From Purpureocillium takamizusanense (taxonomy: Eukaryota; Ascomycota; Sordariomycetes; Hypocreales; Ophiocordycipitaceae), in contig NC_063071.1 in the NCBI RefSeq assembly GCF_022605165.1, positions 1,054,001 to 1,118,000 of the forward strand: a stretch of DNA of 64,000 bases, read 5' to 3'. Both the position numbers and the translations under genes were made by a program. Positions within the stretch are counted from its first letter, which is position 1, and the number at the start of each line of letters is the position of its first letter. A model generated the notes under the pieces. That model ran no database searches, was not told where the DNA came from, and was given only the letters and a program-made list of their open reading frames with translations. Below are positions 22,419-33,819 of this stretch, in pieces.

Positions 22419-23414
22419 ATGGGCGGCAAGACGTGGTCCCGCGAGGAAGAGCTCTACTTCTGGCGCACAGTCGTTCCGCTCTCACCCAAGGCCGCCGCGG
22501 ACCCTCCCGCGCCCGTCGAATGGTCCCAGCTGGCCGCCGACATGCAGCAGCATTTTGGGCTGAACGCCCGGCGGAGATACACGTCGCTGATGCTCTGTAC
22601 GTTGGTGTGGGCTTTCCTCGCGTTGAAAGACGTACCCGTTTGCTGACTTTGATTGTCCAGACGAGCACTACTTCCAAAACATCACGACCAGGCATTTTTC
22701 ACCAAAATCGGCCGATCTCGTTCGCGAGCACATTCGAGAACTTGGTAAGATGATTACCTGGGCGCAGCCATCGTAGATCCGACTGACGTGTGTGCAGTGG
22801 CCAACGGCAAAGACCCCGAGGAAGTTGCCAAGTCTGGCGGCAAGCCCAAGAGGCCAAGCAAGAGAAAGGCGTCGGCCGGTTCAAGCGGCTCCCGCAGCAA
22901 GCAGCCCCCGAAGAAAAGGCCAGCCACGGAAACACAGTCGCCGTTGGGGCAGTCAGCGGGCCCAGCTATGGTCCCGGCCCAGGCACCAACTGCATCGGCG
23001 AGCAACAATGCAAACCAGCACGATATAACAAATGCATATGCGGTCCCTCGGCAGCAATATTACCCGCCTGTGTTACAAGCGCGTGGTTTGACGCATAGCC
23101 ATCCATCAGTGGCCAGTACCAGCTTCCATGCCCACAATCTGTTGGACGCTGCTCCAGGGCAGTCCTCGCAGAACAATGCCCTCACACAGAACACGACCCA
23201 GTACAGCACGCCTACAATCCACGACCACAGCGTCTGTCCCGGACAACAGTTTTTCAGCGATGTCAACTGGAATAACAGTGCCGGCCAGGATTCAGGCTAC
23301 ATGTCGGGGGCGTCGTCGAACCATCTTGCATCGCCGACTTCCCACGGGTTGACCCAAGGCGGCCCCAGCCCCAACGAGACTGGTTACTCGTATTACGGCG
23401 TGGAGGAGGGTTAG
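22419..23414 (+). CDS. SANT/Myb-like domain protein, low-complexity C-terminus
   Basis: Exons 22419-22596, 22661-22744 and 22798-23414 (introns 64 and 53 bp, both with CTGAC branches), 292 residues. The N-terminal ~85 residues (GKTWSREEELYFWRTVVPLS ... RRRYTSLMLYEHYFQNITTR) form a helix-rich, tryptophan-containing block that resembles a Myb/SANT or Clr5-like module. A basic patch (KPKRPSKRK, PPKKRP) follows and could be a nuclear localisation signal. From about residue 140 the protein is Gln/Asn/Ser/Pro-rich, like activation or disordered regions. A nuclear DNA- or chromatin-associated role is inference; I cannot assign an orthologue. Confidence 0.82.
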
Positions 23415-24201
23415 AGGGCGAAGATTCGAACAAGAAATCTTGAATTGCTTTGAGTGCGGGGGCGGCGCCGGGATGAGATTAACTTGACACTCAGGAACAG
23501 GCGTTTGGTAACAAGATGGCAGGGTACCGTGATTTGGGACTGATTCTTGGCGGAGACGGCGTGGCGGCTGCATCGCGTTGGGCAGGCTTACGCGTAGAGA
23601 CCGGACAGTGGACAAAGAACTTGCTGTGGCGCCGAGAGAGCTGCTATGCAGAGTGGGAAAATGGCGGTAGAAAAATGCAGGCCGGATACGAGTTCTCGGA
23701 GAATGGCTGGCCCCCGGATCTCCTTCTCCCAATGATGACTCGGCCAGGCACTCACTTGGTGGATGGTCGTAGAAGATGAACACATTCGTGACCAGAAGCC
23801 GTTCATCAGCGTGTCGACTCATAGTGCCCCCCTAGCTTCAAGTGACGACAGGCCCGGACATCAGACGGACACCACCGTTCGGGCCGTTGCATGAACCACC
23901 GCGACGCCCAAGCCGGCGCAGAGCGGGGCCGCCGTCGTCAAGTCAAGCGGTGAGTCGGGCCGCCGACCCGTCCCGTGCCTTCCCGCCTGACTCTGTGGAA
24001 CTTGCGGATTTGGCTCCGGTTGGCGTCGCGCGAGCCGCTCCAAAAGGTCGCGCGACCGTCGCTCGACCGAGGACGATGCATCCATTCCGACTTATCTTAA
24101 CCCTCTGTGGAATCTATCCCCTGTTTTCAAAGCGGGTTCTCGGCTTCGTATGGGATGTTCCGCGGAAGGTAGTACACTTTCGATAAATACCAGTTGTCTC
24201 T
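23415..24201. other. Intergenic, left edge of decayed tract
   Basis: 787 bp with no gene-like frame; only 3' flank of the SANT-like gene is inferred. Confidence 0.5.
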
Positions 24202-24687
24202 CTAAATGTCCTTGTTCAAGCAATTGTGTCGTGGTTTACCGTTCTTCTCCCACCAGTCTACTACCATGTCCACTTGGTCATCCGTCATGTATTCTACCGT
24301 AAAGTTGCCGGTCTCAGCTGTATCCCAGTCGGCCTCATTGTTCATGTCCCCGAACACTCTAAGCGCTCGCAATTTGATCTTAAAAGTGCCTCGGGGGATA
24401 TACGAGCCAGAAGCAAGACGACCATCCCAGTGGTAATTCGTCCAGCGGCTCCGAGGGATCCATCGTCTGGGAAAGCCCCATGGCTGGCCAATTGTCTTGT
24501 CCCCCATGAACTCGGTCGTAGCGGTGGTATTGGTGAGGTTGAGGGGCACTATATGCGCTGTTACCTGCGCCGTTCCGAAGAACGTTTGAAAGGCAATGTC
24601 CGCCCAGTATAGCGGGATTTCGGCGAATCGTGTTGGATGGAGAATCAGAATGTCCAGTATTTGATCATCCGGTGGGCGGCTTGACAA
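24202..24687 (-). pseudogene. Subtilase C-terminal domain fragment (copy A)
   Basis: An open frame of ~160 codons lacking any ATG near its 5' end (opens at TTG 24687). Its end, containing the segments RWTNYHWDGRLASGSYIPRG and FKIKLRALRVFGDMNNEADW, is clearly related to the end of the neighbouring copy B (FWLGGRAGQGPLAPPGRYKI, VARALSIMGDASNASHWNS), the all-beta domain found C-terminal to fungal S8 subtilases. There is no catalytic domain attached. Best read as a residual paralogue from a tandem duplication; not expected to be functional. Confidence 0.7.
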
Positions 24688-24858
24688 ACACTGCGGAGTA
24701 GAGAGCGGTACTACATCGTTCTCTAGATCCAGAACACAATGCTCCCCTTCAAGTACTGGCTATATAGAGCAAATAGACCAAGTGCTAACCCTAGAAGCTA
24801 TACATGAGGACCGTCCTACAGCCTTGATAAAGTAAATCAGCTCCATGTCTAGAGTTAA

Positions 24859-25849
24859 CTAGCCTAGGTTCTTCAAGTTCTGCTTGTATGCGATGCGAAA
24901 GACTGGAGACTCAATAGAGTTCCAGTGAGAGGCGTTACTCGCATCACCCATGATCGAAAGCGCTCGTGCAACAATCTTATATCGTCCAGGAGGAGCTAAT
25001 GGTCCCTGTCCAGCGCGGCCACCCAGCCAGAAGGCAGAATGCTTTCCTTTCGGCGTAAAGTCGCGGTAGTCGTCCTTTGGATACCACTCCCCGGACCAAA
25101 ACTCCTTTACGTGATCAAACTGGGGAAATGTTTTGATTTGGCCAATGGACTTGATGCCGAAGACTGGGGCCGAGCGCATAGAACCGGCGACGCCAAGGTA
25201 CGGTACGGTCAAGTTGGTGCCATCAGAGGCAGCAATGGCAACCCAGCCCGACCATAGGGGGAGGCGCTCCCGCATAACCGCGGGGGGATCGATGGCGGAT
25301 ATATCAATCGTGGCTGACTGATTGGGCTGAAGCGTCAGGTGGCTTTTGCTAAAGTTGATGGTAGCCGTGCCTGGGGCGTCGCTGCCCTGTGTGCCCTGGC
25401 CGCGGCCTTGGAAGGTATACTTTGTAGGAGCGGCCAAGTTGGAGAGCTGGTACGAGACGGCGTATTCAGCTTTATTAGTGATGTGTAGGCCGATCGAGGC
25501 GACACGATTGTCCGTATCGTTGAATATCAAGCCGACGGGTTCGACGAGAGTGGTGGCGTGAGCCGCCTCCCATGCACGGAGCAAAGCCGCCTCCCTGTTG
25601 GGCGACGGTAATCGGCCGTCTATCGATGGCCCTCTGCGGTTCTGCCGTCGACATGATGAGGCTATTCAGCAGAGTCGGATCCAATGTGCCCCGAGCTTCC
25701 GCTACAAGTGCCACGGCTCCCGCAACGTGCGGAGCCGCAAACGACGAGAGCCCATATGGCAAACGATTACTTACACCAGTGTCTACGATGGCAATTGTAA
25801 TTCCACTGCTGGTAAGCCCCTCCTGATGAAGTCTGTCCAGATGCGTCAT
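24859..25849 (-). pseudogene. Subtilase (S8) remnant with internal deletion and frameshift (copy B)
   Basis: The 5' part (25849-25590) starts inside the protease domain: MTHLDRLHQEG followed by the catalytic-Asp motif ITIAIVDTGV. It then jumps straight to the catalytic-Ser region (SFAAPHVAGAVALVAEARGT), so the ~150 or more residues that normally carry the catalytic His (HGTHVAG-type) and oxyanion Asn are absent. Near 25583-25586 the frame changes by one base within a short A/T run; the other frame continues through the Fn3-like C-terminal domain (WEAAHATTLVEPVGLIFNDT ...) to a stop at 24859. Signal peptide and inhibitor propeptide are also missing. These defects argue for an inactive relic. 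Confidence 0.85.
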
Positions 25850-27517
25850 GACGTGATGCCACCGTGGATCACGTTCCTTCCCTCTGGTTCTATAAAAGGA
25901 AAATGCCTAATTCCAAGGGTCCTCGGCGGTAGTGCACTTGCCTTGACATGCCACTTCGGGCATATCACCTTATTGTGCGTGAGGCCAAGCACTGTCGCCC
26001 CATTCCTGGGACTTACCAATCTCTGACATGAAGCGGCATCAAGAATTACACGTACTTTCCGTGAACTTTATGCCACAACGCCCTCCCATTCACATTCATG
26101 CGTTTCGTCCGGTAGGACGCGCTCAAGCCCGGTTGACGTGTCTGCCGCGCCCCCTCTCTCGGCTTCCTTCCCAAGTGTCTGCCCCTTGGCGAGGCATAAT
26201 TGCAGCGAGAGCAGCAGTATCGGGCCACGGAGAACCAGAGCCGTGCGGGTACTGCAGAGCTTCGGGTCACGATTCTATTCGCGGCTACAAAAAAAAACAC
26301 CTCTGGCTGGAACGCACGCAATGGCCGGCAATGTTCCGGGGCTGCCGACGCAACATCCTGCGCGCCATGACCCAACTACCGAAGCATGACGTACATATGG
26401 CGGGCCATCACCCTGGGCAAGGCCCTTGCCAAGGTGACCCAGACATTTTCAGCTCCTCAAAGGACAAACAGAAGATTGCGTGCATCTTGGGCAGCGCCAT
26501 GGACCACGTCTTGGGACCGTTGTGAAACCACGATGAAGGCCACAAACAGGAGCTTGGACGATCTCGTTGTAGGAAGACGAGGCTAGCGTCTTGCCGTCCG
26601 GCGAGACGATCACGACATTAAAAGGTCTTGGTGGTCGCTATGCTCCGTGATGGCGATTTCCAGGTTCTCTTTTTCTGGGCTGAGCGTCACGTCGATGTCC
26701 GAAACCTCGCCTTCACACTGCTTGCCCTTTTTCTTTCCCTCCAAGACCGAGGTCCTCGATCTACAGTTGGAGAATAAGCCGAAGGCCCGCGTCGTCGATG
26801 TGGTGTTCAGCATGGCCCGTAAGCGCAGATTGTAACGACTTGCCTGACAGCCTTTGTCTGCGCGCCCCCTTTGACTTGCGTGGCATTTTCCAGTCTGCTT
26901 GTCTTGCTGAACCCGTTCGACCTCCTTCTTGTTATCCTCGGTCGAGCCATCCAATTGACATTTCGGAGCGTCTCAAGGCGCGTTAAATAGCTGCTGTTTC
27001 AAAATTAATTTCGTACTCGCTGGTGATGATACTTTTTTATTTTTCTTTAAGGGGAGCTGAGTTGAGTTGAATTCCTACACGGTTGTAGGCCACTAAATAA
27101 CTAGTTAAAACGCAGCCATATCGGGAAAGCCGGGGTTTGCCGACAGCTACGGCAGCCGACACGCCGCGTGGTTGGACGTGACATGGACGCCACCCACAAG
27201 TGTCCCCCAAGACTCTATGCGAGAAAGCTCAAGGCGGTCAGGCGCGGCAGAAATATTTACAACTCTCGGCCTTTGGCGACTTTGGGCCTGCGACCATTCT
27301 CGCGGAGTGTTTCGCGAAGACTGCAGTCAATCACATCCAGCGACTCTCCCAACTCACCTTCCCCCCAGGACTTTTTTTCTAACTTGCGACGACTACGTCT
27401 GGCCGTTGTGCTCTGCTGCCGCCATTGTACGATCGAACGACTCCCCCTCCTTCGTCCGCCCAACCGGCCGGCGCCTCCTTTTCGCCAGACACAACACATC
27501 GTCCTTCACAGCAGACC
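25850..27517. other. Decayed, locally AT-rich tract upstream of TIM22
   Basis: No intact gene. At about 26558-26621 (minus) a stretch reads VVIVSPDGKTLASSSYNEIV, resembling one WD40 blade, with frames broken on both sides. 26990-27110 is strikingly AT-rich. The right ~350 bp must hold the TIM22 promoter; no clear TATA box. Confidence 0.5.
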
Positions 27518-28318
27518 ATGAACGGCTTCCCGTCAAGTACGCCGCCCGCGGGCGGGTCCGGCGCGGGCGCGATGCTGCCGGGCGGCACGTCGCAGGACCC
27601 CAACGTCAGAGCTGTACGTGCGCCGCCGCCGGCCCCATACTCGCGATGCTGGGATGCCCCGCGGAACGGGGGGCACGTCCGTCCCCGCGCTCAGAGCGTG
27701 GTGGTACGAAGTCGATGGCTGATGCTAACCCGCTTTCTTCAACAGGTACAAGCCGCGATGGAGTCGTGCATGGGCAAGTCAGTCATGTCGGGCGTCATGG
27801 GCTTCGGCATGGGCGGTCTGTTTGGCATGTTCATGGCCTCTGTACGTGTCGCCCCCCTATCTCTCATCGGCCGCGCCGGCTACTCCCCCCCTCCTCTTTT
27901 GGGGCACCTGAGTTTCCCATCTACCTTGATTCCATCTCCCCCTCGCTAACAACCGTCCTCTGCCTAGATGTCCTACGACACCCCCTTCGGCAGCCCCGTC
28001 ACCAACTCCGCCGGGCAGAACCTCACGTCGATGCCCCTCCGCCAGCAGCTCAAGGCCGGCTTCAAGGACATGGGCACGCGCTCCTACTCCATGGCCAAGA
28101 ACTTCGGCAAGGTCGGCGCTCTCTTCTCGGGCATCGAGTGCGGCATCGAGGGCCTGCGCGCCAAGAACGACCTCGCCAATGGCGTCGCCGCCGGGTGCCT
28201 CACCGGCGCCATCCTCGCCAAGAACACGGGCCCCACGGGCATGGCCGGCGGGTGCGCTGCGTTCGCCGCGTTTAGCGCCGCCATCGACGCCTGGATGAGG
28301 CAGCCCAAGGAGGACTAG
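27518..28318 (+). CDS. TIM22: Mitochondrial inner-membrane translocase subunit Tim22
   Basis: Exons 27518-27613, 27746-27841 and 27968-28318; introns 132 and 126 bp with CTAAC branch points; 180 residues. The Tim17/22/23 family pattern is complete: [27 protein letters not shown] (first glycine-zipper membrane segment), the intermembrane-space loop, then [21 protein letters not shown] and two further membrane segments. The two conserved cysteines (in ESCMGK and IECGIEG) that form the family disulfide are present. It is the channel of the TIM22 complex that inserts carrier proteins into the inner membrane. Both introns sit at codon boundaries. The reading frame is open upstream of 27518 but without ATG. 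Confidence 0.96.
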
Positions 28319-28845
28319 AGGGTCGGGAACCAACCGGCCGTCCCGCTTGGAGGCGGATCGCATGTAGGTTAAAGAAGAGGAGGCGGGGTTGCCGTGTAGC
28401 ATTATAAAGGGGGGGTGGTGGGTGGCGTCGTTGTTGCTTTCGTGCGGGCGTTTCGGGGTCATCCTCATAGAGCATCTGGGTTAGGCGTTGGGAGAAGTAC
28501 ATCTCTCCACTTTGGATTTACGAGGGTTTGGGGGAGGGGGGTTTCGCGGATATGCATCTGCGCAGCGCATATATCCCTGGGCAGTCGTCATCGGCCGCGT
28601 GAGGCACCGAGGCTGCGAGACGCAGCGTGTACATGCACCAATAAACAGGCATGCATTGGTCTGCCATCTGTGCATTCTTCTACTTTGAACATAATATGTG
28701 TTATGGCGTTTCCCTTGTCCCACTCTCGATACCATCCTATAGACCACCCAGCGCCATGCTTGCAAAAGAGTCCACATTTCATGTATTAGCAGCGCCGTCA
28801 GTGTGTCCGTTCCGGGTCTTCCCTGACCTCCGCCGTGTGCCATCA
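28319..28845. other. Convergent 3' flanks, TIM22 / GH16
   Basis: 527 bp. AATAAA at 28640-28645 is a possible poly(A) signal for TIM22. Nothing else recognised. Confidence 0.45.
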
Positions 28846-30319
28846 TCACGCCGGCTGGTAGACCTCAAAGGAGCCAAACTCCCAGTAGGCCGTCTTGTAC
28901 AGGTCGGGCTGGTTGGCGACCAGGTCTGTGCAGTTGCTGGGGCCTGGCTCGTGTTTATTTTCGTCAGCACATCTCGGTTCCTGACTCTTTCTCTCTCTTC
29001 AAGAAGGGCACTTTTACGGCACAGTCATAACAGAGATAAAGGGGGGCACGATAAAGGGGTGAATGATAAAGGGGGGAACAGGCCACTTACACCCCGACTT
29101 CTTCCAGCTGCCGTACACCAGGTCCCCGCACAGGTCAATGTTGACAATGATGGAGTTGTTCCTAAAGTGCGAGCCAATGTCGCACTCGGTGCTGGGGAAG
29201 TCGGCCGCCGCCTCGGGCCAGGTGCTCGGGTCGGGCTTCTTGGCGGCCACGTCGGCGGGCACGGCGCCGCGCGCAAACTGCCACATGCGGATCCCCGCGT
29301 CGCGCCACTCGACGGCCATGACGCTGCCGCCGGCGCCGTTGACGGCCGTGCCAAACGTCTTATCGCCGCCCGAGACGCCGCAGCCGGCGTTCTTGTTAGC
29401 CGCGTGGTCGCAGTTGCCGTCGGCGGCCTCGCCCGCCATCTTGCGCTTGACGCCGCCCATGGAGCAGCCGCCCGTCGAGTGCAGCGTCATCTGGTTGCCG
29501 CCGGTGCCCTGGTTGACGCTCTCCATGATGTCGATCTCGCCGTTGTCGGGCCAGTGCGACGGGTCCGTCAGCCAGAGCGCGGGCCAGGCGCCGCACGCGT
29601 ACGGCGTGTGCTTGACGTCGAAGAGGAAGAGCCCGCGGTTGTACGTCGTCTTGGACTCGAGGCGCACCGAGAAGCGCCCCGTCGACGCGTTGGGCTCCGA
29701 GTCGGGGCCCACGGCCGTGTCGACCTTGACCACGGCGGTGCTGGGCGTGGCGTACGTCAGGTTCTGTTCATCAGGTGTGAGCCTCTGTCCGCTTGCATGA
29801 TCGCGAGTCCATCATCTCACCCTCTGCTTGGCCTCGGGGGCGGGGACATAGTGAACGAATCCCTGGGCTGCGTCGTCCGTTAGCCACTGCCTTCTTCATG
29901 TTGGAAGCCAAGACGGTCATCGTACCAGGATCGTAGCCGGTAAAGTAGTTGAACTTGTCAAAGAAGTTCTCGCCTCCATCTGCGCAACATATCAGCCCAT
30001 CTTGTACTCTCTCGCCCACACGCGCCCGGCGCCACGGGCGTCACTTACACGTCTCGCTCAGGCTGTACGTGATGGCCGAGTAGTCCGGATAGCGGTTCTT
30101 CTTGCTCTGCGTTACGCCCACGGCGACGGCGATGATGATGATGATGACCAGCACGACGCCGATGCCCGCCCAAACCCTCTTGCGCCAGTACCGCGGATTC
30201 CACCAGGGTATGCTGGTGCGTGCCTGGCGCACGCTGCCGGGGGCTCCCCGCGGCGGGAACATGACCTCGTCATACTGCGGGGGGAAGCCGTCGGACTTTA
30301 CGAACTCGCCTTGGCGCAT
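28846..30319 (-). CDS. Membrane-anchored GH16 endo-beta-1,3(4)-glucanase
   Basis: Five exons: 30319-30049, 29979-29926, 29867-29821, 29763-29091 and 28943-28846; introns of 69, 58, 57 and 147 bp, the last acceptor (CCAG at 28944-28947) chosen because it restores KSGCPSNCTDLV in frame. Product 380 residues. Residues 1-49 are cytosolic, 50-69 a single membrane segment (AGIGVVLVIIIIIAVAV), so a type II topology. The lumenal part is a GH16 fold with the catalytic motif GEIDIME (nucleophile and acid/base E200 and E205) and the W-rich surroundings LTDPSHWPDNG. The family cleaves beta-1,3/1,4-glucans; a membrane-held form suggests cell-wall remodelling rather than secreted digestion (inference). Confidence 0.92.
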
Positions 30320-32428
30320 CTTGTCAAGATTTGTCTAATCAACTGTTCGATGGGAGAGGGAACCGGTCGATGCTGAGGTGGGCACGCCAGGGGAGGCGCG
30401 TATGTCTAACGAGCGACGGGGTGTGTGGTGCGTCTGCGAGAGTGCGTCTGCCAAACGACGATTTTCTGGCGAAACCGATGGAGCAGCCCAGCTGCCTTTT
30501 TTTCGCTCTTCGTTTGGTGAGGATACTCTTTTTAGTGTATAACTCTTCCTTCTTCGGCTGCTGAACGAGCGGATGGAGAATTTCCAATTGGGAAGTGGCC
30601 GAGGGTTGTAAGAGCCGCACTCTCGAGGATGAACCACGGGACGGACGGCGGCAGGTGCAGTTTTTCTTTGGTCCCCTAGGCCAGCCTGCAGCAAATAGTT
30701 CCGGACGGGCAGGTGAAATTGTGTGTGTGTGTGCGTGTGTGTGTGTGAGGGAAAGCACGGCAAGTTGAGGAGGAAAGGGGTGCCCTCGTTTGTGTCCAGT
30801 GGTCTGAGAAGAGGGAGTCGAGTGTCGCTGCGCCTCGGTCCTAGTGACAGTGACAGTTGTACATGAGTATCTACATACGAGTTATGAGACTAATACTGGC
30901 ACTACATTCTCACCTACGGTCCGATTGCACGAGCTGCAGGGCCCGCGGGGCAGGACAGGACCAGACCGGACAGGAGCAGTACCATCTTGGTATACGAGAC
31001 TTGGGCAGTTCCAGCGCAAACGGCACAGGCACAGGCACAGGCACACAGACACATGCACATGAATGTAGCAGCCACAACGGCAACGCCTGCGGGATCTGCG
31101 GAAGGGCGACGTCGAAGGGAGGGGGGTAAGGACGAAGAGTGTGGAGGGAGGGTAGCCAGCGTCTGAACGACGCGCGTCATCGGCAACGGAGGTGTTTTTT
31201 GATCTCTCTGCCGGTTGCGAGCAAGGCGACAGACAGCACGATAGCGGCAGATGGATGTGCGTGTGTGTGCTTGCCGGTTCCACAAGAAAGCGTTGATCCA
31301 ACAACTGGACCGGAGAGCCGGGGTGGATAGACGAGGTGCGGAGGAGGGATGGCTTCCAATACTTTGCGAGTTGCATGTCTGTCTGGGTAGAGTCAGTCAG
31401 TCAAATCAGCCAATCCGCCGGTGCTGCAGGTCATGGACAAGGAAGGTGGTGTGGTGCGGGCGTGCGGACTGCGACCTTTTCCCCCTGAAGATCGGGTGGC
31501 GCGGGCGGCCCTGAGGGAGGATGGATGGATGGATCGAGACAAGTGTGTCTCTGCGATCGGGATACGAGGAGGGGACGGACTTTGCCAGGCCGGTCGGTGG
31601 GCGGTGGCGGCGGTAGTAGGTAGCAGACGAAGGCAGGACGGCAGGCAATCAGGGTCGTCGGGACAGCAAGCTGGTGGAGGATCCGTCGACTGGCATGCAT
31701 CGGACACGAGGGGGCAATCCGTGAGTGTAGGTAGTTAGTACGTACGGCGGAGGTTTCGCCAGATCTTCCACATCATCATTGTGATTGGTCTTGGTCTTCG
31801 TCCCAGAAACCGGTCTCGACCTGGCAAGCCGTGTCGTGCATGAATGAATTGTTCCTGGCTGTTGGTTCCCACAGTCGGGGCTCCATCGGATGAACGGCAG
31901 CGCCAGCCGGGGGCGGGCGGGCGTCCTTGCAGTGCAGAGGTGGCTTCTGGGAATAGCGCGCGGGCGGGGGACGCAAAACCCGGCGGGAACAGCACTGATT
32001 GATAGATGTGTCCAGGCAACCTTGAACGCACACAGATGCCCCCAGCTGCGATGAAGGGCTGGCTTGGGCTTGGTTCCAGCGGTGGCAGTGCCACCTACGT
32101 ACCTGTAGGTATGGTAAGGTACCTGCAGGATACCGACTCGCCCGCCAAACCCCGCGGCATCACATGGAACCACTACTAGCAGTACGTAGCCCAAGACGGA
32201 CGGACGCTATATCCAGACGGCATTCGTTCCACTTCGTAGTACCTTACACACCGATCGAACGGCAATTGTTTCCGGAGGAACCAACAACATCCGGCCCCAT
32301 CACATCACCTGCAGGGCAGCTCTCGATCGACACAGGTCCAACGTCATGCATGAACAGGGCTTCAAGAAGACACACAGTCGTCGGCATTAGAACCATTGTT
32401 GTAAAGGTCCCATGGCATAGGGCAACAT
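30320..32428. other. 2.1-kb interval with repeats, no gene seen
   Basis: Holds the GH16 promoter at its left. (TG)n with one interruption at 30720-30747 and GGCACA repeats near 31020-31045. Open frames here are composition shadows. Near 32097-32130 there are several GGTACCT/AGGTAC-like words. Confidence 0.5.
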
Positions 32429-33076
32429 CTATGAAAACGTCTTAACCGCCGCCACAAAGGCGCACACCCACGCGCCCAGGTCCGTCGTCAGCGTCCTCGC
32501 GAGGTTGATGCGCAGCCACTCCCTCTGCAGCTCCACGTTGGACTTTGGACTCTTGCCGCTGCCGCTGCTTCTCCCGGCCTCTCCCTTCTTATCAGCATCA
32601 ACATCATCACCACTACCCAGATCCGCCACAGCAGCAGCCCTAGCAGAACGACCTGTACTACTACTCGTGCCCTCCTCCCCATCCCTCTCCACCAACTCCC
32701 TGATCCGCCCCGCCACCGCCGGCACGAACCCCAGGTGCCCCAGCGCCAGCGCCCCCGCGGCGACATACCACCCCAGCGCGCCCCTCCGCGCCAGCATCCC
32801 GCCGTGTGCCAACGCCGCGCCCGCCGACGCCCCCGCCGTCACGGCCAGCAGCGCCAGCACTCTCGCCACGCCGCGCGGGAACAGCGCCCGCCAGTACCCC
32901 GGCAGCGTGGCCTCGCCGTGCGTCGACCTTGCGAGTAGCGACAGGAACAGCTGCTGGTCCCATCCGAAGACGAGCGACGCCGTCGATGAGGCCAACGGTG
33001 CGAGGAGCAGCAGCGCCCGTTTTGGGTCTGTGGTGCTGGCGCCTGTGCTTGGGCCTGCGAACGTGCCTGATGCCAT
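32429..33076 (-). CDS. Small integral membrane protein, DUF1772-like
   Basis: Single exon, 215 residues, ATG at 33076; the frame stays open 33 codons further upstream but without another ATG at a convincing position. Four hydrophobic segments: ~14-33 (ALLLLAPLASSTASLVFG), ~58-80, ~87-105, and the C-terminal ~192-212. A Ser/Lys-rich loop of about 45 residues separates segments three and four. The C-terminal LQREWLRINLARTLTTDLGA pattern (W...N..R...D) resembles the DUF1772/anthrone-oxygenase superfamily. No partner polyketide genes are nearby, so an anthrone-oxidising role is not supported by context; function unknown. Confidence 0.7.
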   Translation of the reverse strand: MASGTFAGPSTGASTTDPKRALLLLAPLASSTASLVFGWDQQLFLSLLARSTHGEATLPGYWRALFPRGVARVLALLAVTAGASAGAALAHGGMLARRGALGWYVAAGALALGHLGFVPAVAGRIRELVERDGEEGTSSSTGRSARAAAVADLGSGDDVDADKKGEAGRSSGSGKSPKSNVELQREWLRINLARTLTTDLGAWVCAFVAAVKTFS

Positions 33077-33819
33077 TTTTTTGGTGGTGACGGTGTTGAC
33101 GGTGGTGATGGTGATGATCTGATATGGCGTGACGATGATGATGATGCTGTGCTGCGGTGCCAGTTGCGATGGCACAGCTATGTCGCGTTGCTTCTTCTGT
33201 GAATCGGAAACGAACAGTGAAAAGGTACTTCGTCAGTAACAAGTGAGGTCAGAGTCGCTTTCCAGTGTGCCGTTGTCGTCGGCCTCGCTTTTCGTCGCCT
33301 TATCGGCCGTAATCGTGAAAGTCGTCGGGATAAACAGCCGTAACCCTCGAGCGAGCGAAAGGATCAGAAAATAAGGCCGAACCCGGGGGCCCATACTTGA
33401 CGATGCCATCACATGATGTGCCGCGTCAGTGGTCGCACGACATCGAGCGCAGCCCCAGAAACCCCTCGCTTCGCCCACCGGCAGCATTTCCGAAGGATTC
33501 GCTCCCATGCATATCAACGACTCCGGGTATTGCCGAATCGTATGTTCCATTGTTGAAACACCGCACCGTGCGCACCACGTCAAACCGCCGTATGCATGGC
33601 TGGTCATAGAGTCACGTACAGGCACTTATCTGGATGAATGGCATATACGAAGCACAGTAGAGCCCACAGAAGCAGGTTGGCAGGCTGTTTGTTGTCGCAG
33701 CTTGCATTGGATATATCACATGGTGTATTGCCAGTTACTGGCAAGTAAATGATTCCACCCAGGCTAGCTCCTTGCCCGATGGATGCCCCCAAAAGCCAAC
33801 GCCTGTTACACAACGCCCA
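33077..33819. other. Intergenic
   Basis: 743 bp: upstream region of the DUF1772-like gene and 3' flank of SNW/PRP45. TGATGG/TGATGA-rich near 33095-33150. No further feature. Confidence 0.45.

Noticed and set aside
24202..27110. RIP (C-to-T) as the cause of gene decay
   Set aside because: The subtilase relics show deletion and a one-base shift rather than dense C-to-T stops; only 26990-27110 is strongly AT-rich.
27172..28275. Long plus-strand frame (367 codons) over TIM22
   Set aside because: It is a shadow in another frame; Tim22 exons and splice sites explain the region, and the translation is Arg/Pro/His-rich.
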